Below are positions 31,670 through 41,249 of a stretch of DNA of 64,000 nt, piece by piece. The position numbers and the translations under genes are program-made. Below the pieces are notes generated by a model, which saw nothing but the letters and a program-made list of their open reading frames with translations, had not been told where the DNA came from and did not search any database. Source of the stretch: an uncultured Prevotellaceae bacterium (lineage in GTDB: Bacteria; Bacteroidota; Bacteroidia; Bacteroidales; Muribaculaceae); the NCBI GenBank assembly GCA_905207705.1, contig CAJLMA010000005.1, positions 124,001 to 188,000 on the forward strand. The letters run 5' to 3'. The stretch's first letter is position 1; each line of letters begins with the position of its first letter.

Positions 31670-33049
31670 ATGATTGGAAAGAAGATACTTTTGCCAGCCG
31701 TGGCTTTACTCGTGATGAACAGTTGCGACGAGCCGGCCTATCCCGATACCACAGGAGAAAAGGGAGTGTTGCTGACTGACGGCGTCGAATTGTCGGTAGA
31801 AGGAGAACCTGATGCCGACGTAGGTTCTTACAGGATAAACATAAAGTCGCGAGGAACCGGCGACATCGTTGAATCGTGGATGTTTGACAGCGTCCCGTCG
31901 CAAGTCAAGTTGCCTATAGGAAGATATATTGTTGAAGCATATAACGAAGAGTTGCAGCCTGCTGCATGGAATGCACCTTATTACTATGCAAGACAAGAAA
32001 TCGAGGTGCAATCGGATGTTGATGCCACGTTGTTGCCGTTGACTTGTACATTGGCAAATGTCAAGGTTGATGTCGTTTATTCCGATGAATTGAAGGCTGT
32101 CATGGGCAATGACGCTAAAGTGGAAGTTTCCATGGCCGAGGGCGCGACGTTGCAATATACATATAATGAAGACCGCAGCGGATATTTCATGTGTCCTGAA
32201 GGTGCATGCACGCTTGTTGCAACGTTTACCGGAACCGTAAACGGAATGGCTTGGACCGACTATCAGGTGCTGTCGGACGTGAAAGCAGGACAGTCGCGAG
32301 TGCTGACATTCGGGCTGACGGCAAATCTGACGCTCTCGGAGAATGCCATTTATGTAAATGCCGATGCTGCAAGCAGGGTGGTAAATGTTGCAGCCACAGG
32401 AGATTGGAACGTGTCAGTTGCGGAAGATGCCACAAGCTGGATCTCCATTGACAATAAGACTGAATCAAGTTTTTCCGTTAATATAGCCGGGAATGAATCT
32501 ACGCAAGCAAGGACAGGAGTGTTGACCGTGAGCATGGGCGAGCTTTCGCAGCAAGTAACTGTATCTCAAGAAGGGCGTGAAATATTTGGGGCACCAAGGT
32601 TTGAGAGCAGTACCGTAGACCTGTCGGGAGAGAATGATGCGGCTGATTTCGGTCCCGGAAAGCAAGATGCGGTAGTCGATATCATTGCCGACAATGGAAT
32701 TGCATCATTGATGGTGACCATTGATTCTGCGATTCTGTCGGGATTGTTGCCGGATGTGGGCCTTGAAGAAAGTTTCGACCTTGCTATAGGGGAAGGCGTT
32801 AGTGGAACTGACTTGACGGCAGCTCTCGTCAGTCTTGGATTTCCTGTCGCCGAGGGCGGCACCGTAGACATAAATGGTTCTCCTGTTGAATATAAGCCGG
32901 TAGTTAATGAAACCGAAGTCCAATTTGACGTGACGACTTTCATTCCGTTGCTGTCGTTATTTGGAGAAGGGACTCATAATTTCATTGTCGAGGTGACCGA
33001 CAATGCCGGCTTGACATCTTCGGTCACATTGCATTTTGTGTCGCATTAA
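31670..33049 (+). CDS. DUF4493/BACON domain surface lipoprotein
   Basis: A 459-residue lipoprotein. The signal peptide ends in a lipobox with Cys19 (VMNSC). A DUF4493 domain covers about residues 33-225 (GVLLTDGVELSVEGEP, then VKLPIGRYIVEAYNEE, and the beta-strand LANVKVDVVYSDELKAV). A BACON domain follows (about 225-300: LTLSENAIYVNADAASRVVNVAATGDWNVSV, with TSWISIDN). The remainder (about 305-459) is beta-rich. BACON domains are thought to bind glycans or mucin. It heads a cluster with two outer-membrane proteins and a PCMD protein; such sets recur in gut Bacteroidales with an unknown surface role. Confidence 0.82.
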   Translation: MIGKKILLPAVALLVMNSCDEPAYPDTTGEKGVLLTDGVELSVEGEPDADVGSYRINIKSRGTGDIVESWMFDSVPSQVKLPIGRYIVEAYNEELQPAAWNAPYYYARQEIEVQSDVDATLLPLTCTLANVKVDVVYSDELKAVMGNDAKVEVSMAEGATLQYTYNEDRSGYFMCPEGACTLVATFTGTVNGMAWTDYQVLSDVKAGQSRVLTFGLTANLTLSENAIYVNADAASRVVNVAATGDWNVSVAEDATSWISIDNKTESSFSVNIAGNESTQARTGVLTVSMGELSQQVTVSQEGREIFGAPRFESSTVDLSGENDAADFGPGKQDAVVDIIADNGIASLMVTIDSAILSGLLPDVGLEESFDLAIGEGVSGTDLTAALVSLGFPVAEGGTVDINGSPVEYKPVVNETEVQFDVTTFIPLLSLFGEGTHNFIVEVTDNAGLTSSVTLHFVSH

Positions 33050-33081
33050 AATGAATCATAAAATCCTAAGAATATAATTTT

Positions 33082-33816
33082 ATGGCTAAAAAGACCATAG
33101 TAGCAATATTGCTTTTCGTGTGTGTCGCATTACAGGGAGCGGCACAGGAGCGATTCAGCCGCGGATTCGGCGACGATTCCTTTATCCCCAAAGGACAATG
33201 GGTGACAGGATTGAGCGTTGGTTATTCCCAGTCAAATCAAGACAATTACCAGTTTTTCATTCTTGAGGGAATAGACGGTGATACCTATTCATTCAAGGTA
33301 ACGCCGATGTTCTGTTTCATATTCAAGGACGACCTCGGTGTGGGAGGAAAATTGGGATATGAGCGGAGTAGGATAAAGATTGATGAGGCAAACCTTGTGC
33401 TTGATTCCGACACCAACGTGGATTTTGAAAGCCTTTATAGCATAAACCAAGAATATTCGGCCATTGGTATTTTCAGGAATTATATTGGGATGGGGCATTC
33501 AAAGCGTTTCGGCTTTTTCAATGAAGTGCAGCTGGGATTTGGCGTAGGAGAATCTAAGTTGACCGACGGCACCGGCGACGGCTTCACCGGCACATTTGAG
33601 CGTTCTTATAATATCAACGTAGGTTTGATGCCGGGAGTCGTGATGTTCTTGAGCAATTATTCGGCCATAGAAGTGAGCATCGGCGTGCTGGGGTTTGAGT
33701 ACTCACACACCAAGCAGATAAATGACCAAATTTATATAGCCAAGCGTGACTCGAAAAACGCCAATTTTAAGATTAATCTGTTTTCTGTATCATTTGGAGT
33801 ATCGTTTTATTTATAA
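33082..33816 (+). CDS. Outer-membrane beta-barrel protein (paralogue 1)
   Basis: A 244-residue protein with a signal peptide (ending LQGAAQ) and about eight amphipathic beta strands, a barrel-like pattern with C-terminal aromatic residue pattern FSVSFGVSFYL. The motif FIPKGQWVTGLSVGYSQSN also appears in the next gene, along with a shared YxxIGxxxSKRFGFFNEVQLGF element, so the two are tandem paralogues. Function is unknown; a small OMP of the Bacteroidetes porin-like or OmpW-like fold is likely. It starts 32 nt after the DUF4493 gene and 2 nt before the next. Confidence 0.75.
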   Translation: MAKKTIVAILLFVCVALQGAAQERFSRGFGDDSFIPKGQWVTGLSVGYSQSNQDNYQFFILEGIDGDTYSFKVTPMFCFIFKDDLGVGGKLGYERSRIKIDEANLVLDSDTNVDFESLYSINQEYSAIGIFRNYIGMGHSKRFGFFNEVQLGFGVGESKLTDGTGDGFTGTFERSYNINVGLMPGVVMFLSNYSAIEVSIGVLGFEYSHTKQINDQIYIAKRDSKNANFKINLFSVSFGVSFYL

Positions 33817-33824
33817 TTGTGGCA

Positions 33825-34739
33825 ATGAAAATGAGCAAGTTAATGACTATATTGATGGTTGCCGCAATTTCAGCGGTATTCCCGTTTACCGTGTCGGCTG
33901 ATGACGGCATTACACATGTTGTGATAGAAAATAGAATCGACAAGGCGGTGTCGGACAGCCTTGACAGTAAAATAGTGTCGCAGATTGTCCGTCCCGACAG
34001 CATCTTGAATCAAAAAATAGTGATAGGCAAGGATACTGTCAGCCTGATAATCCCTGAACGCAATTTAGGACGTTACGACCGGGGATTGTTCAATTATCTT
34101 TTTATCCCTAAAGGTCAGTGGTCGTTTGGACTTACGGCATCGTATGGTGAATTTAATTCGGAAGATACCAATTTATTGTCCTACTTGACCGATTTTGACT
34201 TTGAAGGACATTCATTCTCGATACGTCCGTATATAAGCTATTTCTTTGCGCATAACCAGTCAATCGGTATGAAACTAGGGTATAGCCGCAATAGTGCCGA
34301 GTTGGGAAACCTTGGTGTTGATTTCGGAGAAGATTTGAACTTTTCTTTGAAGAATGTGGATTATCGTTCCGAGAAATATTCGGCTTCGGTATTTTATCGC
34401 CATTACATTGGTCTCGATGACTCTCGGCGTTTTGCTGTGTTTAATGAAGTTGATCTTGAGTTTTCGAGCGGAAACGGTTCATTCTCGAGAGAATACGGAG
34501 GTGTGCCGCGAGTTACTGAAACTGTGACTACCGAGGCTCGAATGAATTTCTCTCCAGGTTTTTGCTGCTTTGTTCATGATTATGTGAGCTTTAATGTGTC
34601 TTTTGGAGTGTTTGGCGTTTATCTCACTAAACAGAAACAGAAGACCGACAATGTGGAGGAGGGTTCAAGATTTTCAAGCGGAGCCAATTTCAAGTTCAAT
34701 TTGTTTAATATCAATATGGGCATAGCCGTTCATATATAA
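33825..34739 (+). CDS. Outer-membrane beta-barrel protein (paralogue 2)
   Basis: A 304-residue protein. The ATG at 33825 is chosen over a GTG at 33819. A signal peptide (MKMSKLMTILMVAAISAVFPFTVSA) precedes a 70-residue N-terminal extension absent from paralogue 1, then FIPKGQWSFGLTASYGEFNSE and barrel strands ending FKFNLFNINMGIAVHI. The shared elements are HYIGLDDSRRFAVFNEVDLEF and the C-terminal KFNLFN pattern. The extension (VVIENRIDKAVSDSLDSKIVSQIVRPDSIL) may be a periplasmic linker. It lies 8 nt after paralogue 1. Function unknown; possibly forms a pair with it in the outer membrane. Confidence 0.74.
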   Translation: MKMSKLMTILMVAAISAVFPFTVSADDGITHVVIENRIDKAVSDSLDSKIVSQIVRPDSILNQKIVIGKDTVSLIIPERNLGRYDRGLFNYLFIPKGQWSFGLTASYGEFNSEDTNLLSYLTDFDFEGHSFSIRPYISYFFAHNQSIGMKLGYSRNSAELGNLGVDFGEDLNFSLKNVDYRSEKYSASVFYRHYIGLDDSRRFAVFNEVDLEFSSGNGSFSREYGGVPRVTETVTTEARMNFSPGFCCFVHDYVSFNVSFGVFGVYLTKQKQKTDNVEEGSRFSSGANFKFNLFNINMGIAVHI

Positions 34740-34754
34740 TTCGGGTATTGAATT

Positions 34755-36338
34755 ATGAAGAATATATATATAAAAAACATTGCCTTGATGCTTGTGTTGA
34801 GCATAGCCGGGCTGTCTTCATGCTTGGAAAATGATATACCATATCCGAGGACTGACTTGGAATTCATTTCAATCGAAGCTGAGGGGCAGACGGCTACAGC
34901 TGCGATCGACACGAAGGATCGCACTGTGACGTTGACTCTTGGTGAAGATGTGGATTTGGCAAATGTGAAAATAAAAAATTATAGTATAACTGAAAATGCC
35001 GAGATTTCGGCCGATATAACCGGCGGCATCGACTTGACTTCTCCATATAAAGTGGTCTTGTCGTTGTATTACGACTATGAATGGACGATAAAGGCCGAAC
35101 AATCAATAGAGCGTTATTTCACATTGCCCGGACAGGTAGGGGCATCGGTGATAGACCCTGTCGGGAAGCGTGTCGTTGCCTACATACCCGAAAATATGGA
35201 CATAGCCGCACTGCAAGTGGAGTCAATTAAGCTCGGACCATCTCATATCTCTACAATGGATCCCGACTTGAACAGGATGACTTATGACTTCTCGGCTCCT
35301 GTGGAAATAAAAGTGTCTTACAGGGATGAGGTCGAGACATGGACGATATATGTAGAACAAACCGAGGTGCTTGTCTCTCTCGATGAAGTGAATCCGTGGA
35401 CAAATGTGATGTGGGTTTATGGAACTGCGCAAGAAGGTCTCGAAAACGGTTTCGAGTATCGCCGTCAAGGGGATGAGACATGGACTCGCGTACCGCAATC
35501 GGATGTAATGGCCAGTGGAGGTACGTTCAGTGCTCGCATTATACACTTGGATGCCAATACTTCTTATGAAGTCAGGGCATTCAGCGATTCAAATTACAGT
35601 CCGATTCAGACCGTTATGACCGAAGGCTATATCGAATTGCCTAATATGAGTTTCGATGACTGGTGGCTCAATGGCAAGATATGGTGTCCTTGGACTGAAG
35701 ACGGCGAGTCGTTCTGGGATACAGGAAACAGAGGTGCAACCACGCTCGGTGACAGCAACACCGTGCCATCTTCCGACACTTGGAACGGAGGGGCGGGCCA
35801 GTCGGCTCAGCTTGAATCCAAATTCGTAGGTATCGGCGGTATTTTGGGTAAACTGGCCGCAGGTAACATATTTGCAGGCAGTTATGTCAGGACAGATGGA
35901 ACAAATGGCGTGTTGTCTTTCGGTCGAGAGTTTCACGGGCGTCCTACACGCTTGAAAGGGCATTGGAAATATACAAGCACGCCTATATCACATTCAAGCA
36001 GTGAATTCACGCATTTGGTAGGCCGGCCCGACACGGCAATAGTTTACGCTCTTCTCGTCAATCTGCAATCGCCGCTTGAAATAAGGACAAATCCGAGCAA
36101 CAGGCAATTGGTTGACAAGAATGCCGACTATGTGATAGCCTATGGTGAGGTGACATCGGGCGAATCTATTGAGAATTGGACCGATTTTGACTTGGAATTG
36201 GAATATCGCCGAACCGATGAGGTACCTACATATCTCTTGATAGTGAGCACGTCAAGTAAATACGGAGATTATTTCACCGGCGGCGACGGCAGCATCCTTT
36301 GGCTTGATGATTTCAGCCTCGGATGGGATTATGAATGA
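34755..36338 (+). CDS. PCMD domain-containing lipoprotein
   Basis: A 527-residue lipoprotein. The signal ends LSSC with Cys23. N-terminal Ig-like repeats (about 28-210: LEFISIEAEGQTATAAID, AYIPENMDIAALQVESIK) precede a fibronectin type III domain (about 210-290). The C-terminal half, about 295-527, is the PCMD fold (putative carbohydrate metabolism domain), with NMSFDDWWLNGKIWCPW, the FAGSYVRTDGTNGVLSFGREF segment and the GGDGSILWLDDFSLGWDYE end. PCMD proteins are found beside DUF4493 proteins in gut Bacteroidales. The role is unknown, possibly glycan binding at the surface. Confidence 0.82.
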   Translation: MKNIYIKNIALMLVLSIAGLSSCLENDIPYPRTDLEFISIEAEGQTATAAIDTKDRTVTLTLGEDVDLANVKIKNYSITENAEISADITGGIDLTSPYKVVLSLYYDYEWTIKAEQSIERYFTLPGQVGASVIDPVGKRVVAYIPENMDIAALQVESIKLGPSHISTMDPDLNRMTYDFSAPVEIKVSYRDEVETWTIYVEQTEVLVSLDEVNPWTNVMWVYGTAQEGLENGFEYRRQGDETWTRVPQSDVMASGGTFSARIIHLDANTSYEVRAFSDSNYSPIQTVMTEGYIELPNMSFDDWWLNGKIWCPWTEDGESFWDTGNRGATTLGDSNTVPSSDTWNGGAGQSAQLESKFVGIGGILGKLAAGNIFAGSYVRTDGTNGVLSFGREFHGRPTRLKGHWKYTSTPISHSSSEFTHLVGRPDTAIVYALLVNLQSPLEIRTNPSNRQLVDKNADYVIAYGEVTSGESIENWTDFDLELEYRRTDEVPTYLLIVSTSSKYGDYFTGGDGSILWLDDFSLGWDYE

Positions 36339-36379
36339 GACCACTATAAAGAAGTTTTTAATTAAATTGAATCAAGCCG

Positions 36380-37417
36380 ATGGTTGATGCGGAAAGCAGC
36401 GTGCAACGCAAGTATTTGTTTGGGATGACTCTTGAACAATTGCAAGAAGTCGTCCTGTCTATGGGAATGCCTCGATTCTCGGCAGGGCAGATATGCCGTT
36501 GGTTGTATGTCAAACATGCAAGTTCGATAGATGAGATGACCGATTTGTCGAAAGCAAACCGGGAGAAACTTGCGTCGGAGTATACGGTTGGCCGGTTTGA
36601 AGCAAGCACGTCGACTAAGAGTGCAGACGGTACAATCAAGTATCTTTTCACATTGCCCGACGGAAAATCGGTGGAAAGCGTGTACATCCCCGATGCCGAC
36701 CGTGCCACATTGTGCATATCCACGCAGAAAGGGTGCAAGATGGGATGCCGCTTCTGCATGACAGGAAAGCAGGGTTTTCATGGGAATCTCTCGGCAAGGG
36801 AAATATTGAACCAGATATACAGTATTCCTGAATCGGAATCGCTTACAAATGTGGTTTTCATGGGGATGGGTGAGCCTCTTGACAATATAGAAGCCGTATT
36901 GCAGGCAATAAATGTGTTGACATCCAAGTGGGGGCTTGCATGGAGCCCCAAACGAATAACGGTTTCTTCAATCGGCAAAATGCCTGAGTTGAAAAGGCTT
37001 GTCGAAGAAACGTCGGTGCATGTGGCAATAAGCGTGCACTCTCCATTCCATGAAGAACGTCTCAGCTTGATGCCCGTAGAGAAGGCTTTTCCGGTGAAGA
37101 GTGTCATTGAGATGCTTTCGCACTACGATTTCAAGCATCAGCGTCGCCTTTCGGCCGAATATACCATGTGGGCCGGAGTGAACGATGATTCAGCTCATGC
37201 CGAGGCTTTGGCAAAATTGCTGAAACATACAGGTGCAAGGGTAAATTTAATCAGGTATCATTCGATTCCGGGCGTTAATTTGAAGACTTCGAGCAATGAA
37301 ACTATGATTAGGTTCAGAGACCAGTTGAACAGCCATGGAATAATATGCACGATACGTCAAAGTCGCGGTGAAGACATTGCTGCCGCATGCGGAATGCTTG
37401 CCGGCAAGACTAAATGA
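36380..37417 (+). CDS. rlmN: 23S rRNA (adenine-2503-C2)/tRNA methyltransferase
   Basis: A 345-residue radical-SAM methyltransferase. The CxxxCxxC iron-sulfur motif is GCKMGCRFCMTGKQGF (about residues 116-131); VFMGMGEPLDN follows at about 157, and the C-terminal catalytic Cys is in SRGEDIAAACGML (about 328-340). It methylates A2503 of 23S rRNA and A37 of tRNA, using two SAM, in the cytoplasm. Length is normal. Its stop overlaps an ATG (37414-37417) of the following endonuclease gene, though a later start is more likely there. It starts 41 nt past the PCMD gene. Confidence 0.96.
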   Translation: MVDAESSVQRKYLFGMTLEQLQEVVLSMGMPRFSAGQICRWLYVKHASSIDEMTDLSKANREKLASEYTVGRFEASTSTKSADGTIKYLFTLPDGKSVESVYIPDADRATLCISTQKGCKMGCRFCMTGKQGFHGNLSAREILNQIYSIPESESLTNVVFMGMGEPLDNIEAVLQAINVLTSKWGLAWSPKRITVSSIGKMPELKRLVEETSVHVAISVHSPFHEERLSLMPVEKAFPVKSVIEMLSHYDFKHQRRLSAEYTMWAGVNDDSAHAEALAKLLKHTGARVNLIRYHSIPGVNLKTSSNETMIRFRDQLNSHGIICTIRQSRGEDIAAACGMLAGKTK

Positions 37418-37470
37418 CTGTTTCCCTTGAAAAAACACGGAATTTTCATAAACCACTTTTAAATTATTTT

Positions 37471-39897
37471 ATGCAAGGATTTCATTTTAGATTCAAGGAC
37501 GAAAACAATGTATTCGTTCTTGGAATGATATTCACACTCTCGTTATTGGCGGCTGCCAATGTCCACGGGCAGGAGCCTGAAGGCTACTACGACAGCGCCG
37601 AAGGGAAAAACAAAGGTGATCTGCTTGAAGCGTTGGAATTGATTGTCGGGCCGCATTATGTGCTCGATTATGGTGATTTGTGGCAAGTATATAAAGCAAG
37701 CGATGTCACTGCCGAAGGATATATATGGGACATGTATTCAACATCCAAGTTTGACCCTGACAAGGATCGTTGCGGAAATTACTCGTATGTGGGAGATTGC
37801 TTCAATCGTGAGCATTCCATGCCTAAAAGCTGGTTTGACGACCGCAGCCCCATGTACACTGACGCATTCCATCTATATCCTACCGACGGACGGGTCAACG
37901 GACAACGCAGCAATTACCCGTTTGGAGAATGTTCCGGAGGAAACAAGTTACCGTCGCATGGAGGAGTGCAGCCGCTCGGCCGGCTTGGCAGCTCGACTTT
38001 CCCGGGATATAGCGGAACTGTGTTTGAACCCGACGATCAGTACAAAGGAGACTTTGCAAGAACTTATTTCTATATGGCGGCAGCCTACAATAGCAAGATT
38101 TCTTCATGGTCGAGCGACCAGCTTGCCGGTAATAGCTATCCGTGTTTCAGCTCATGGTCGGTCGATTTGTTGATGAAATGGCATAGAGAAGACCCTGTCA
38201 GCCAAAAGGAGATTGACCGTAATAATGTAATATACAGCTACCAACATAACAGGAATCCGTTTATCGATCATCCGGAGCTTGCCGAATATATATGGGGCAA
38301 TAATGTCGATGAAGGGTGGATGCCCGACGGAGATGTCGCTCCAGTACTGGCCACTCCTGTCGATGGTGAAGTATATAATATGGGCGTGACGTCAATAGGG
38401 CGGAGCATTTCATTGGCGATAGAAATAAAAGGTTCCAACCTGAGTGAAAATCTGTCGGTGGCTATGTCGGGAAGCGAGAAGTTTAAAACCGATAAAAATT
38501 CAATTACGGCTCAAAGTGCATGTGACGGAGCAGTTCTGAATGTAACTTATTCTTCGGCAACGGCCGGCAGCGATGAGACAGTGATTTCATTTTCGAGCAG
38601 CGAGGTGGCAGTGTCAATCACGGTACAAGCCACAGCTGTTGACGGAGTGCCGGCATTGCCTGCGACAAATGTGACGAGTGATTCGTTTGTCGCCAATTGG
38701 ACTTATGTCGGCGGTGCCGATAAATATACACTGTCGGTTTATTATGGTGACGGAAGTACGCCGCTTGAAGGGTATCCGGTAGCGGTCGAAGCCGAAGCCG
38801 GACATTATTCTGTAACAGGGCTGGAATATGATATGGAGTATTGTTACACGCTTGCTTACGACGACAAGGTGTCGAATATCGTCGAGGTAACTACTGCCGA
38901 TGTGGAACATGTGCTTGAATTTACATTGCCGTCAGGCGGATTGAAGTTCAGCACGATTCCGGGTGAGCCTTCGGCCGAGGCGCAAGTAGGCGTTTACACG
39001 GAGTATATAATCGACCCTGTGACCGTTACCGTGACAGGAAATTTTGAATTAAGCCTTGATAAAAGCACATGGGGCAGCAGCGTTGAGGTGGATCCATCGG
39101 GTGAGAATTTTTATGTCAGGATGAGGGCGACAGAGCTTGAGGGCGACTATTCGGGTATCTTGTCGATGGCATCGGGCATGTATGAAAGTGCCGAAGTTGA
39201 TGTTTACGGCACTGTGGCCGCGCTGCGCACGTTCATGGAAGACTTTGAATGGGAGAACGAGCATTCAAGTTATAACTCAGGTGTGGAGCAAGGTAACGCA
39301 TGTGCGTGGAAATTGAGCGGTGTTGCCATTATCGGTTCGGGACAAGATAATCCACATGGCGAGTTGTGCGCTCGATTGGGAAAGAATGGCAATAGCGCAA
39401 TAGAAATGGCCGAGGACAAGCACAACGGAGCAGGCACGCTGTCGTTCTATGCAGGCAGCTTCGGTGACGATGAGGATTGTCCGCTTGAAGTGTCTTATTC
39501 GGTCGATTCGGGAAAGAATTGGACATTGATTGGCACACCGGTGCTAACTTCGGGCGTGCTGAAGGAATATGTGTACACTCTCAACATAACAGGGAACGTG
39601 CGTCTGCGTTTCGTCCAAAAAGGTGGCAAGCGAGCCAATATCGATGACATCTCGTTGACAAATTATGTCTCATCGGTACAAGGAGTGCTTGCAGGGCAAG
39701 GCTGGGATGCATATGCCGCCGGCTCCGGACGTTTGGTTGTTGAAACGCAGAATGACGCGCATATCGAAGTCTATTCAATAAACGCCGTCAAGGTCTTTGA
39801 CGCCGAAGTGGCCGGAAATAAGATTATCGACGGGTTGGAAAAAGGAATCTACATTGTCGTGTCGGGCAATGATGCAAAGAAAGTAGTAGTAAAATAA
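37471..39897 (+). CDS. Secreted endonuclease I family protein with T9SS sorting tail
   Basis: About 808 residues from ATG 37471, which gives a signal peptide (NNVFVLGMIFTLSLLAAANVHG); the ATG at 37414 would overlap rlmN. The N-terminal domain (about 30-290) is an endonuclease I (EndA/NucM) fold with CFNREHSMPKSWF and SNYPFGEC as catalytic-region hallmarks, including the His of NREHSM. A fibronectin III-like region and beta-sandwich domains follow (from about 410). The end, VEVYSINAVKVFDAEV...KGIYIVVSGNDAKKVVVK, is a type A T9SS C-terminal domain with a KVVVK-type end. The protein is exported via T9SS, probably as a surface or secreted nuclease digesting host or bacterial DNA. Confidence 0.87.
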   Translation: MQGFHFRFKDENNVFVLGMIFTLSLLAAANVHGQEPEGYYDSAEGKNKGDLLEALELIVGPHYVLDYGDLWQVYKASDVTAEGYIWDMYSTSKFDPDKDRCGNYSYVGDCFNREHSMPKSWFDDRSPMYTDAFHLYPTDGRVNGQRSNYPFGECSGGNKLPSHGGVQPLGRLGSSTFPGYSGTVFEPDDQYKGDFARTYFYMAAAYNSKISSWSSDQLAGNSYPCFSSWSVDLLMKWHREDPVSQKEIDRNNVIYSYQHNRNPFIDHPELAEYIWGNNVDEGWMPDGDVAPVLATPVDGEVYNMGVTSIGRSISLAIEIKGSNLSENLSVAMSGSEKFKTDKNSITAQSACDGAVLNVTYSSATAGSDETVISFSSSEVAVSITVQATAVDGVPALPATNVTSDSFVANWTYVGGADKYTLSVYYGDGSTPLEGYPVAVEAEAGHYSVTGLEYDMEYCYTLAYDDKVSNIVEVTTADVEHVLEFTLPSGGLKFSTIPGEPSAEAQVGVYTEYIIDPVTVTVTGNFELSLDKSTWGSSVEVDPSGENFYVRMRATELEGDYSGILSMASGMYESAEVDVYGTVAALRTFMEDFEWENEHSSYNSGVEQGNACAWKLSGVAIIGSGQDNPHGELCARLGKNGNSAIEMAEDKHNGAGTLSFYAGSFGDDEDCPLEVSYSVDSGKNWTLIGTPVLTSGVLKEYVYTLNITGNVRLRFVQKGGKRANIDDISLTNYVSSVQGVLAGQGWDAYAAGSGRLVVETQNDAHIEVYSINAVKVFDAEVAGNKIIDGLEKGIYIVVSGNDAKKVVVK

Positions 39898-39930
39898 AGC
39901 GGTGGTATCATTTTACGCACATGTAATATT

Positions 39931-39968
39931 AATGGCATGCCGGCATTTGCCGACGTGCCATTTTTTTA
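39931..39968 (+). terminator. Terminator of the endonuclease gene
   Basis: AATGGCATGCCGGC (39931-39944) pairs imperfectly with GCCGACGTGCCATT (39949-39962), then a run of T. Confidence 0.8.
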
Positions 39969-40176
39969 TTGTGTGGATGAATTGTATAGGATTGTATTGA
40001 AAAGAATCCTAAAAAAGTCGAATAAGTTTTGAATTATTGCAAATGACGGGAGAAATATGCGATGAAACATTTGCAGACATTGCTGAAACAATTACGGACA
40101 TGGATGTTTACGTTAGATTTATAAATTTAACTAACCATTAATTAACCGATATATTTCAACTAAAAAATTTATTGAC

Positions 40177-41100
40177 ATGAAAAGACTATTATCTTTAGGT
40201 TTATTGTGCGCAGGTCTTTCTATTTCTGCCATGGCGCAAAGTGAGAATTTGCTTCAGAATCCCGGTTTCGAGGATACGAATTATGAGTTGTTTAAATATG
40301 AATCGATAACGGATTGTCCCGATTATGTGGCAGGATGGAATGTCATGCACGAACGCGACGATGCCGACTTCAAGCCCGGTGACTATAATAATGAAGGGTT
40401 GAGCAAATATCAGATTCGCGGCCAGATGGGGTTTTATGATGAGGATTCAGAGCAGGCAAAATCAGGCAATAAGCAATACATACGCATTTCCATTTATGAA
40501 TGGCTGAAAGCAGCCGAGTGGCACGGCGACGGAGGAATGATGCAGACGGTTGACGTGGTTCCGAATCACACCTACAAGTTGTCGTTCCTGTACCGTTGCA
40601 GTGACAATGTGATTGATGCTGATGTCGTGCGCCCTTGGGTAGCTTTTCAAGAAGAAGGTACCGAGATCCAACATAAGAAAATACAGAACATGATGGATCG
40701 TGAATTATGGACCGAAAAGAGCTTTGAGTTCACTACGAGTGAAACAGCCACCAAGGCTACTGTGTGGCTCGGCTTGACAGGTCTTTCATTCTATGATTGG
40801 GGCGGCCAAATAGACATGTGGACCGATTTTGACGAAGTCGTGCTTGTCGACAATGGCCCTGTATCGGGAGTGGAAAGCACCGTTGCCGAAAATGACATAC
40901 AAGTTTATGCACAAAATGGCGAAATAGTAATAACCGGGCTCGATGACGGCGAAACTGTATCCATATACAACTTGGTTGGTGAAGTTATGGCTGTTTGCCA
41001 TGCAGGCGACTCTCAAGCCGTGATGCAAGTTCCCGGCCCCGGCGTGTATATAATAAAGCCTGGAAACAGTGGCGGTGCAAGGAAGGTAATTGTCAGGTGA
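40177..41100 (+). CDS. Secreted carbohydrate-binding-like protein with T9SS tail
   Basis: A 307-residue exported protein with a signal peptide (MKRLLSLGLLCAGLSISAMAQ). A jelly-roll domain follows (about 22-225: NLLQNPGFEDTNYELFKYES, NHTYKLSFLYRCSDN, WTDFDEVVLVDNG), of the CBM-like family that binds carbohydrates. The C-terminal region (about 232-307) is a T9SS type A sorting domain (IQVYAQNGEIVITGLDDGE, GVYIIKPGNSGGARKVIVR). It lacks a catalytic domain. It lies between two other T9SS cargo genes but is bounded by terminators on both sides, so it is monocistronic. Confidence 0.8.
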   Translation: MKRLLSLGLLCAGLSISAMAQSENLLQNPGFEDTNYELFKYESITDCPDYVAGWNVMHERDDADFKPGDYNNEGLSKYQIRGQMGFYDEDSEQAKSGNKQYIRISIYEWLKAAEWHGDGGMMQTVDVVPNHTYKLSFLYRCSDNVIDADVVRPWVAFQEEGTEIQHKKIQNMMDRELWTEKSFEFTTSETATKATVWLGLTGLSFYDWGGQIDMWTDFDEVVLVDNGPVSGVESTVAENDIQVYAQNGEIVITGLDDGETVSIYNLVGEVMAVCHAGDSQAVMQVPGPGVYIIKPGNSGGARKVIVR

Positions 41101-41148
41101 GTTTCCATAATATAAGGATTGCATAGCGATTTTTATTGATTACCGAAT

Positions 41149-41190
41149 GCAGCCGGGAAACCTACAGCATTTTCCCGGTTGCGTTTTTTC
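41149..41190 (+). terminator. Terminator after the carbohydrate-binding-like gene
   Basis: GCAGCCGGGAAA pairs with TTTCCCGGTTGC (one G-T pair) around a 10-nt loop, followed by GTTTTTT. Confidence 0.85.
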
Positions 41191-41249
41191 TCAATGATGC
41201 AATTGTGCTTCTTTGGAGCGGACGTATCTTTTAGTAAGATTATTTTATT

